A DNA stretch of 64,000 nucleotides from Acidobacteriota bacterium (GTDB lineage Bacteria; Acidobacteriota; Blastocatellia; Pyrinomonadales; Pyrinomonadaceae): NCBI GenBank assembly GCA_016716435.1, contig JADJWI010000001.1:434001-498000 (forward strand). Reading direction: 5' to 3'. Below, one piece after another: positions 19,952 to 26,873 of the stretch (the first letter of the stretch is position 1; each line of letters opens with the position of its first letter). The translations under genes were made by a program, and so were the position numbers. The notes under the pieces are model-generated. The model was not told where the DNA came from. It was given only the letters and a program-made list of their open reading frames with translations, and ran no database searches.

Positions 19952-21436
19952 ATGAATGAATCAAGACGCGAATTTCTGAAAAAATCTACTTGTGCCTTGA
20001 GCATGACGGCACTCGCGACGCAAATGCACCATATGGGCATGATGAGCGTGCTTGCCCAAAAGATGGAAGAGAAGGAGCAGCCCGCACAGGGCGGCGAGAG
20101 CTACAAGGCGATCGTCCTCCTCTATATGGCCGGCGGCAATGATGGCAACAATATGGTCATCCCGGCGCATAACGACGCTTCGGTCAGCAACTATGCCGCT
20201 TACGCCGCGACCCGCCAGACGCAGGGCCTTGCCATTCCGCAGGGCGACCTGCTTCCGATAAGTGTTCCGCGGATCGGCGGGCTGACCTACGGGCTTCACC
20301 CCGCTCTCGGCCCGATTACCGGCGGCATAAACAACGGCATCCACGAGCTCTGGGCACAGCAGAAGCTGGCGATGGTGACCAACGTCGGGACGCTCGTCGC
20401 CCCGATGACCAAGGCACAGTATCAGAACAACTCTGTGCCGAAGCCCTATCAGCTCTTTTCGCACTCCGACCAGGTGGCACAGAGCCAGACGAGCGTTTCA
20501 AGCACTCAGGCCTTTACCGGCTGGGGCGGCCGGATCGCCGACCGGATGAACCAGCCGAACAACCCGAACGGCCTCATCCCGATGATCACCTCGATCGCCG
20601 GTGCACAGCTCTTCACCGCAGGGCAAACGACGCTGCCGATGGCCATCGCCGACGCCAACACCTCGCTTGCCAATGTGCTCAACCCCGCAGGCTTTAACAC
20701 GACCTCGGCCTCGGTCGCCCGTCGCAATGCGATGAACCAGCTTCGCACCATCGACCTTGATAACAACTACCTCGCCGCAGCGAGCCACGTTACCGATCTT
20801 GCGATGGAGGCGAACAACGCTCTGCAGACCTTTCAGGAAGTGACCGTTGCATTTCCGAACACGAGCATCGGCCGCCAGCTTCGCCAGATCGCCCGGCTGA
20901 TCAAGAAGCGAACCGACCTTAACGTCAATCGGCAGGTCTTCTACTGCCAGATCGGCAGCTTCGATACGCACAACAATCAGCTTAACAACCAAACCAATCT
21001 GCTCTCACAGGTAAGCCAGGCGGCACGGTCGTTCTATGACGAAATGGTCGTCCAGGGCGTCTCAAACGACGTCACGCTCTTTACGCTCTCTGACTTTAAC
21101 CGGACGATGAACCCGGCTGGCTCGGGTGCGACCGTCGGCAGCGACCACGCCTGGGGCAACCACATGATGGCGATCGGCGGATCGGTCGCGGGCGGTGACT
21201 TCTACGGAATGAACACGACCAACGGAACGCCGTTCCCAACGCTCGTCATCGGAACCGCCGGCCCGGACGACACGACCAGCGGAACCGGTGCCCGCGGCCG
21301 CTGGATTCCGACCACCTCGGTCGAGCAATACTGCGCGACCCTAGCCCGCTGGTTCGGCCTGCCGGAAAACGAACTTGGCTCCGTCTTCCCGAACATCGGC
21401 ACTTTCCCGCAAACCGACCTCGGCTTTATGATCTAG
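19952..21436 (+). CDS. Tat-exported DUF1501 protein
   Basis: ATG 19952 opens a 494-residue protein with a twin-arginine signal (ESRREFLKKSTCAL), preceded by an AGAGGTGAG ribosome site. The mature domain has the DUF1501 pattern: VLLYMAGGNDGNNMV near the start, SHSDQVAQSQ in the middle, then DTHNNQLNNQ and TLSDFNRTMNPAGSGATVGSD, ending in a WGNHMM segment. The fold is alkaline-phosphatase/sulfatase-like. The literal reading frame is continuous from 17738 to 21436, but that apparent 1232-residue fusion is best explained by the upstream frameshift: the own Tat signal and ribosome site mark a separate gene. Confidence 0.85.
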   Translation: MNESRREFLKKSTCALSMTALATQMHHMGMMSVLAQKMEEKEQPAQGGESYKAIVLLYMAGGNDGNNMVIPAHNDASVSNYAAYAATRQTQGLAIPQGDLLPISVPRIGGLTYGLHPALGPITGGINNGIHELWAQQKLAMVTNVGTLVAPMTKAQYQNNSVPKPYQLFSHSDQVAQSQTSVSSTQAFTGWGGRIADRMNQPNNPNGLIPMITSIAGAQLFTAGQTTLPMAIADANTSLANVLNPAGFNTTSASVARRNAMNQLRTIDLDNNYLAAASHVTDLAMEANNALQTFQEVTVAFPNTSIGRQLRQIARLIKKRTDLNVNRQVFYCQIGSFDTHNNQLNNQTNLLSQVSQAARSFYDEMVVQGVSNDVTLFTLSDFNRTMNPAGSGATVGSDHAWGNHMMAIGGSVAGGDFYGMNTTNGTPFPTLVIGTAGPDDTTSGTGARGRWIPTTSVEQYCATLARWFGLPENELGSVFPNIGTFPQTDLGFMI

Positions 21437-21486
21437 CCCTGCTCTATCATCAAGCCGCCCGCGGCAAACCGCCGCCGTAAACAGTA

Positions 21487-21524
21487 AAAGGTGTGAGCGC
21501 TAACCCCGGCCACGCCTTTTTTTT
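21487..21524 (+). terminator. Rho-independent terminator after the DUF1800/DUF1501 unit
   Basis: AAAGGTGTG pairs with CACGCCTTT (one G-T pair) across a 15-base loop and is followed directly by eight T residues. It lies about 50 bases past the DUF1501 stop. Confidence 0.7.
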
Positions 21525-21572
21525 ATTCACTTTTCCTAGCCACGTGACGCGGGCTCTGTAAAGCTCAGAACT

Positions 21573-21935
21573 ATGCGATTCAAGACTCTGAACACTCCGA
21601 TTGAAAACGAGATGAAAGAAAGAACTCGAAGGGCACTTAGCGGTTTCCTGTTTTCTAATGGGGCATTTATTCTGCTTCTTCTTTTTGTCTCGTTCACACC
21701 CGTAGCTGGTCAAGATTACAGCCCAGAATATCAAGAGTCCTAAAACGTTATCACGGGTCTTTGGCAATGTCTATGTTCTTGTTTTGAGTGGCGCCGGTGA
21801 TAGACCGATCCTTTTGGCAACTAATATCGGGAAGATCAATGTGCGTCACGCGAAGACGAGCTTGTGAATCTGTTTCCCGAGCAAACCCCAACGGACCCCT
21901 TTGGGGTCGCATTGGTCAATGTGGAGTCTTTATGA
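21573..21935 (+). pseudogene. Small secreted protein, two compensating frameshifts
   Basis: ATG 21573 (or 21612) opens a strong export signal (FLFSNGAFILLLLFVSF, then TPVAGQ) that stops at 21743. Sliding one base continues into a plausible strand-rich segment (SRVFGNVYVLVLSGAGDR). Sliding back near 21850 gives REDELVNLFPEQTP and GVALVNVESL, ending at TGA 21933-21935. That stop overlaps the ATG of the next gene in an ATGA arrangement, as expected of a real coupled gene. The reconstruction gives about 120 residues with no family I recognise. Confidence 0.5.
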
Positions 21936-22390
21936 ACGCACGAAAATACAAGCCTTGGCCCGATCTACTAGCCGCGATCTTTTCGGTCTCAAGCATCCTG
22001 TTTCTCTTGGTCTTTGGACGATTCGATGGAGTCGTTGACTATTCCATGATTTTTCGGGATTGGATCGTCGGCGTCTCAGTGTTTTTTGGATTGATCTTGA
22101 TTTCTTCGCAGTCCAAGATGGCCACTCGCCCGTTATTGTCAGCCGCTTTCATCGCTTTCTTAGGCTCTTTCATCTGGGTGAGCTACAGAGGCCTCCAAAA
22201 TTACACTACAGATGGTCACGTGGACTCGACGGACCTCTCGATCTTTCTCGAACGGCATTTGCTGATATTCCTTTGGGTATCTTCAATCCTCGTGCCCATT
22301 TTCGGCATTCTCGTTTTCTGTCTGATAGGCCTCTTTCGTTATATATCAAACAAATTGGTCCGGTCGAATGAAATGGAAGGATTAGATTAG
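21932..22390 (+). CDS. Hypothetical four-helix membrane protein
   Basis: The 152-residue protein has four hydrophobic segments: LLAAIFSVSSILFLLVFG, WIVGVSVFFGLILISS, LLSAAFIAFLGSFIWVS and the FLWVSSILVPIFGILVFCLIG region, with a charged C-terminal tail. I chose ATG 21932 rather than the GTG at 21788, because the longer form adds 48 residues of unlike, Arg-rich sequence and overlaps the restored upstream gene. The start overlaps that gene's stop in an ATGA arrangement. Function is unknown. Confidence 0.6.
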   Translation: MNARKYKPWPDLLAAIFSVSSILFLLVFGRFDGVVDYSMIFRDWIVGVSVFFGLILISSQSKMATRPLLSAAFIAFLGSFIWVSYRGLQNYTTDGHVDSTDLSIFLERHLLIFLWVSSILVPIFGILVFCLIGLFRYISNKLVRSNEMEGLD

Positions 22391-22532
22391 CCATGAAAGT
22401 AAAATCCGTTTCAGTAATAGCATTCTTTTCTCGGGTTCTATCCTCGCCGCACGACCCACCCCAAGGATGAGGTGCCGGTCCGGGAATTAAGGTCTTCTTT
22501 TTTTGGTGGGTTACGTTTATAATTCGGGAAGA

Positions 22533-23091
22533 ATGCTGCCGAGGGTAAAACATTATCCGATCTCCGTTGAGCTTTATCACATAATGGCGGAACGCGGTAC
22601 GTTCGCCCGATGCCCGGGTCGAGTTGATCGACGGAGAGATCATTGAGATGTCACCAATTGGAAGCCGCCACGTTAGGTGCGTAATTTTTGTCGGAGTTCT
22701 TGCGAAACTCGACGTTTTTCCGATCGTTTCATAGTGAGCGTTCAGAACCCGATCGTCGTTCAGATGACAGCGAGCCGCAACCGGACATTGCGTGCTGGCA
22801 CGCCGCGCAGACCTTTACATCGATGGCCTGCCGACCGGCAAAGATGTGGCCCTGGTCATTGAGGTGAGCGATTCAACCATTGCCTTTGACCGTTCGCGAA
22901 AGCTGCCGAAGTATGCCGAAGCGGGCATTCCGGAAACGTGGCTCATCGACCTTGAATCGGAGCACGTCGAGGTACATTTCTCACCGAAAGAAACGGCTTA
23001 CGGCATCGTCAAGATCTTTCTCCGCGGCGAAACTGCCGTCTCCGAAACCCTGCCCGCCCTCAACCTCCCGGTCAGCGATATTCTCGGCTAA
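22533..23091 (+). pseudogene. Uma2-family (DUF820) endonuclease-like protein, several frameshifts
   Basis: The family can be read by moving between frames. It starts at ATG 22533 with HYPISVELYHIMAERGTF, then DARVELIDGEIIEMSPIGSRH, then FIVSVQNPIVV, then DSEPQPDIA, and finally an unbroken segment with the nuclease-like core VALVIEVSDSTIAFDRSRK and YAEAGIPETWLIDL. At least four single-base shifts are required in 560 bases. Uma2 proteins have a PD-(D/E)XK-like fold and occur in many copies in some genomes, but their role is not known. The tail overlaps the convergent beta-lactamase gene by four bases. Confidence 0.75.
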
Positions 23092-24089
23092 CCGCCAACG
23101 GCCCATTTGTCCCAGGCGGCCTTTGCGATTCGGGCGATGACCGCGTCGCGGGTCTTTTCGTCCGCCCGCGAATCGCCGACCAGCACGGCGATCAGAATGC
23201 GTCGGCCCGACGGCGTTGTGATGATGCCTACGTCGTTTGCCGTCGGCGTAAGTCCGTTGAATGTGCCGGAGCTTCCCGTCTTGTGGGCGACGACGGTCCC
23301 GGGCGGAAGCATTCCCTTTAGCCGGTTCGCCCCGGTCCAGGTCTCGGTCATAAATCGCAGCAGAAGTTCGGCATTCGGTTTGGTTAGGGCACGGCCGTCT
23401 GCTGTATCCGCCGTAGAAGATTCAAGCAGCTTTTCAAGCAATGCAGCGGCACCTTTCGGCGTGGTCCAGTTCGCGGTCTGCCGCCCGATGTTGTTCGAAA
23501 ACTCCTTGTGCGTGTAGGTGACCTTCATTGCCTCCACGCCAACCGACTCGAGATATGCGTTCACGCCGTCGGCTCCGCCAGCAACTCGCTGAACGACGTC
23601 AGCCGCTGTCCCGTCGCTTTCGGAAACTGCGAACGCGATTAGATCCCTGAGTTCGTGTCTCGAGGAAAGTAAGTATCCGTCGGAGTGCTCGGCCTTATCG
23701 CGAATCGGCGAGTGCATCCCGCGTCGGACAAACTCATCCTTATCAATTGTGATTGTCTGATCCAACGAAAGCCTACCTTCTTCGACCTGCTTCAAAACCG
23801 CCATCGAGATCGGCACTTTGACGACGCTCTGCATGGCGAACCGCTCGTCCGCGTTGAGCTCCGCCGATTCGCCGGTCTCGACGACGCGGGCATAAACGCC
23901 GACTCGCCCCTGCGAGTCCTTCGCGATCTCGGCAAACGCACGCTCAAGCTCGGCATCGCGGCTGACGGCGGGAGTTGGCGTCGGTGTAGCTTCGGCCGGG
24001 GGAGTCGCCGTGTTCGCCGCACGCTCCGCAGAGCACGAAACGAACAGCAAAAGACCGATGGCGATCAGGGTAAAACTAAGTCTTTTCAT
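23088..24089 (-). CDS. Class A beta-lactamase-like serine hydrolase, lipoprotein
   Basis: The 333-residue protein has a lipoprotein signal (LLLFVSC, lipid-anchor Cys19) and a Thr/Pro-rich linker before the enzyme domain. Catalytic features are SVVK (Ser88, Lys91), SDG at 158-160 in place of the usual SDN, a candidate omega-loop Glu near 196, and HKTGSSG with Lys270. The order and spacing match class A beta-lactamases, closest by pattern to the extended PER/CfxA-like branch. It would act on penicillins or cephalosporins at the envelope, though a peptidoglycan role is possible. SDG is unusual and may alter substrate range. No regulator is adjacent. Confidence 0.85.
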   Translation of the reverse strand: MKRLSFTLIAIGLLLFVSCSAERAANTATPPAEATPTPTPAVSRDAELERAFAEIAKDSQGRVGVYARVVETGESAELNADERFAMQSVVKVPISMAVLKQVEEGRLSLDQTITIDKDEFVRRGMHSPIRDKAEHSDGYLLSSRHELRDLIAFAVSESDGTAADVVQRVAGGADGVNAYLESVGVEAMKVTYTHKEFSNNIGRQTANWTTPKGAAALLEKLLESSTADTADGRALTKPNAELLLRFMTETWTGANRLKGMLPPGTVVAHKTGSSGTFNGLTPTANDVGIITTPSGRRILIAVLVGDSRADEKTRDAVIARIAKAAWDKWAVGG

Positions 24090-24092
24090 TGT

Positions 24093-25105
24093 CTAAACGA
24101 GGGTGCCTAAAATATTGGCGTCAAAGGAGTAAAGCTCGTGATGCGTGGCAACTATCATCTCGCCCCTTGCCGTAAAACAAAGCCCGACCGGGGCATGGGC
24201 CGAGGCGATCCATTCGACCTCTTTTGCCGGCGAAACACGGAAAATTCCCTGCCGTCCCTGGTAGTTTGCGGCCAGATAAATATTGCCGTCGCGGTCAAAC
24301 GCAAGCCCCTGCGGCCGGCCAAAGGCACGGAGAAATGTCTCGACCGTGCCGTCCCTATCGATGGCATAAATGGCGTCGCGGCTCGCAAGCCCCGGCGACG
24401 TTACATAAAGCCGATCGTCCGGGCCAAACGCCAGATGAAACGCCGCCACCGACGGCTCGACCTGTGCAAAATGCTCCGGTATTCCACCGACCTCGCACCG
24501 AAAGATCGTGCCCGAGCGGTCGCCGACGTAAAGAATTCCTTCCTTATCAAATGCGATCCCGGTCGCGATTCCCAGCCCGGTCGTGAGCCGCGTTGCCTCC
24601 AGGTCGCTGTCGATAACGTAAAGCGCGCCGAGTGCTCGGTTCGTTACGTCGAGTTTGCCGTCCGGCCCAAAGGCGAGCCCGCTCGGGTTCATCACCTGAA
24701 CCGGCAGCTCGTCCAGATAGCCGTCCGGCTCAACGCGATAGAGCGTATTCACGAGCTGCATCCCGCGGCTGCCCGAACGCATAGCGTAAATGGCTCCGGT
24801 CGTTGGATCGACTGCCGGAGAGCCGACGTTGTGAAGCCCTTCGGTGAGATGGTTCGCAAAGCCATGCCGAAAAGGCGGTGTGATATCGACGCCAGATTCC
24901 ACGATGCATTCCGGCTCGCCCGAAAAGACTCCGGTAGCCGGACGATGATCCGCTTCGGCCCTGCCGCCTTTACAACCCTCTTCCCGCCGACCGTCACCCG
25001 CAGGCTGCGCGGCTCGATCGAAAGGCCGGCCGTGAAAATGTGGACGTATCCATCGCCGGCGGCAAAATTTGGTTCTATTTTCTCGATTCGCGGGCCAAAG
25101 GTCAT
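24093..25105 (-). pseudogene. IPT/TIG plus NHL-repeat beta-propeller protein, one frameshift
   Basis: The N-terminal frame (from 25105) carries an IPT/TIG-like immunoglobulin module (PRIEKIEPNFAAGDGYVHI). It is interrupted near 24935, where one missing base separates RLP from GVFSGEPECIVESGVDI. The main frame then encodes repeated blade motifs of an NHL/SMP-30-like propeller (NPSGLAFGPDG, GIAFDKEGILYVGDRSG, GLAFDRDGNIYLAAN). No signal peptide is seen. The function is unknown; such propellers may be lactonase-like or binding proteins. It ends three bases from the beta-lactamase gene, so the two are probably cotranscribed. Confidence 0.75.
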
Positions 25106-25361
25106 AGTTTCAAGCCAATTCTACGACGATGGCGGCAAACTGTCGAACAGTCGCGGGAATACACGGGCAAATACGGCAAAAAGCATTGACCTCGGTTGCC
25201 CAAACAGTTTAAACTGTGTTTAGCCGTCGTAATTTGGAACGAAACGGTTCACTCCTGTCCACAATCCTGGCCACAAACCGCCGGATCACACTTTAGTTCT
25301 TGGGGAAAACGCGGCCGGATACGGCTGATCTTGCAGGGATCCTGCCATTTTCCGCTGAAAT

Positions 25362-26513
25362 ATGCTCAACAGAATTGACGATCTCCTTCGGATGGCGATG
25401 AGCTTCGGTGCTTCCGACCTGCATTTGCGGGCCGGTGCAGTGCCGGTCATTCGCGTCAATGGCGAACTCAGATTACTTGGCGGGTCGAACAAGCTTACGC
25501 AGGAAGAGACGCTCGAAATGGCGTTCTCAATGATGTCAAACCGCCAAAAGCAGCACTTCAAGGACGTTTTTGAGGTAGATATCGGCTACGGCGTAAAGGG
25601 TCTCGGACGATTTCGCGTCAACATTTTCCAGCAGCGAAACTCTATCGGAATCGTCGCCCGCGTTATTTCCGACAAGATCGCGAACTTTTCCGAGCTCGGC
25701 CTGCCGCCGATCCTGAACAAGGTCTCGGAAGAAATGCGCGGCCTGATTCTCGTTACCGGCACGACCGGTTCGGGTAAATCGACAACCCTCGCTGCGATCG
25801 TCGATCATATCAATGAGGTCCGAAATTGCCACATCGTGACGATCGAAGACCCGATCGAATTCCTCCACAAGGACAAGAAATCCTACATCACGCAACGCGA
25901 GGTCGATGTCGATACGCGGAGCTTTGCCGAAGCCCTTCGCGGCAGCCTTCGGCAAGACCCGGACGTAATCCTCGTCGGCGAAATGCGTGACCTTGAGACC
26001 ATCGAGACCGCTCTCGTAGCCGCAGAAACAGGCCATCTTGTGCTCTCGACGCTCCATACGCTCGATGCACAAGAGACGCTGACGCGAATAATCTCGGCAT
26101 TTCCGCCGTTTCAGCAAAAATCGATCCGCATCCAGCTCGCCGGGCTTCTGAAGTCGGTAATTTCGCAGCGTTTGATGAAGACAACCGAGGGCAACGCCCG
26201 AATTCCGGCGGTCGAGGTGCTTATATCGACACCGCTTATTCGCGACTACATCCTGCATGAGGAAAAGACCGTCTCGATCCGGGATGCGATAGCCGCTGGC
26301 ACGTCGCAATACGGTATGCAGACCTTCGACCAATCGCTTTTTTACCTTTATTCTTCGGGGCTTATCACGCTCGAAGAAGCACTTCGTGGCTCGACCAATC
26401 CGGACGAGTTTCGGCTCAGGCTCGCCGGCATCCAGAATACGACCGCCATGGCGAAGGAATCGATGGAGAAAGCAAGCGGCGTCGGGACCATTCAAGACCT
26501 TATTATCCGGTAA
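25362..26513 (+). CDS. pilT: Type IV pilus retraction ATPase PilT
   Basis: This 383-residue secretion-type ATPase has the PilT hallmarks: SDLHLRAGAVP near the N-terminus, Walker A GTTGSGKST at about residues 133-141, the Asp box TIEDPIEF, Walker B-region ILVGEMRDLETI, and the His box LHT. The C-terminal part includes a short SIRDAI motif, akin to the AIRNLI motif that helps pilus retraction in PilT proteins. It supports twitching motility. The PilZ pair at 13-15 kb fits a pilus-based, c-di-GMP-controlled system, but other pilus genes are not in this window. Confidence 0.95.
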   Translation: MLNRIDDLLRMAMSFGASDLHLRAGAVPVIRVNGELRLLGGSNKLTQEETLEMAFSMMSNRQKQHFKDVFEVDIGYGVKGLGRFRVNIFQQRNSIGIVARVISDKIANFSELGLPPILNKVSEEMRGLILVTGTTGSGKSTTLAAIVDHINEVRNCHIVTIEDPIEFLHKDKKSYITQREVDVDTRSFAEALRGSLRQDPDVILVGEMRDLETIETALVAAETGHLVLSTLHTLDAQETLTRIISAFPPFQQKSIRIQLAGLLKSVISQRLMKTTEGNARIPAVEVLISTPLIRDYILHEEKTVSIRDAIAAGTSQYGMQTFDQSLFYLYSSGLITLEEALRGSTNPDEFRLRLAGIQNTTAMAKESMEKASGVGTIQDLIIR

Positions 26514-26587
26514 CGCCTTAGCCCGATACTAAACGAGATGGCCGGACCGACCGGCCATTTCGTGCTTTTAGGGCAGCGACAAGTCGC

Positions 26588-26634
26588 TAGAACAGAGCCG
26601 GAAGTGCCGATTTTTTAACACTTTTCGGGTTCTA
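26588..26634 (+). promoter_or_regulatory. Extended hairpin upstream of the rpsA promoter
   Basis: TAGAAC pairs with GTTCTA, then CCG with CGG, then AAGTG with CACTT around a T-rich loop, giving one interrupted stem-loop. It lies between pilT and the TTGACA box, about 70 bases past the pilT stop. A T-run follows inside the loop rather than after the stem, so it is not a standard terminator. It may end pilT transcription in some other way or be a protein site. Confidence 0.4.
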
Positions 26635-26638
26635 AACC

Positions 26639-26668
26639 TTGACACTTAGGACTACCCGCGTGTAAATT
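26639..26668 (+). promoter_or_regulatory. Sigma70-like promoter for rpsA
   Basis: A consensus TTGACA (26639-26644) is followed after 16 or 18 bases by TGTAAA (26661-26666) or TAAATT (26663-26668). The predicted start near 26675 leaves a 5' leader of about 200 bases before the rpsA ATG. Confidence 0.5.
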
Positions 26669-26704
26669 TTAGTTTTACCTGAACACGCCTGCACTCCGCA
26701 TGTT

Positions 26705-26799
26705 CGAAGCCTTGATAGAACAAAAAATGGGCAGGTTTGGAACAGAGCCTTCGCTCTTGCGGTAACTCATACGATCAAGGTTCGTTATCCGCCCTGCCC
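26705..26799 (+). ncRNA. Pseudoknot-capable leader RNA upstream of rpsA
   Basis: Stem A is an 11-pair helix of 26705-26716 with 26774-26784 and a single bulged G (26709). Stem B is a perfect 7-pair helix of 26729-26735 (GGGCAGG) with 26793-26799 (CCTGCCC). The arms interleave, A5'-B5'-A3'-B3', the topology of an H-type pseudoknot. Between B5' and A3' sits a third small hairpin (AGAGC-CTTC-GCTCT, 26744-26757). The A-rich loop of 12 bases before stem B suits groove contacts. I recognise no known riboswitch class here. The location, in a leader lacking a close ribosome site, suggests autogenous control by ribosomal protein S1. Confidence 0.55.
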
Positions 26800-26873
26800 T
26801 AGCCGCTGGCAAAGTCGGATTCAGGTAAAGAATTGCGGCAATCAATATTTACAGGAACGTTTAAACACACTTA

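Noticed and set aside
21450..21767. A 105-codon minus-strand gene after DUF1501
   Set aside because: It overlaps the terminator and the plus-strand signal-peptide gene, and has no motif or ribosome site.
26714..26800. A known riboswitch (ZTP, preQ1, SAM-II, fluoride) or 6S RNA in front of rpsA
   Set aside because: I could not match the conserved core sequences of those classes; only the pseudoknot topology is shared with some. An Rfam search would be decisive.
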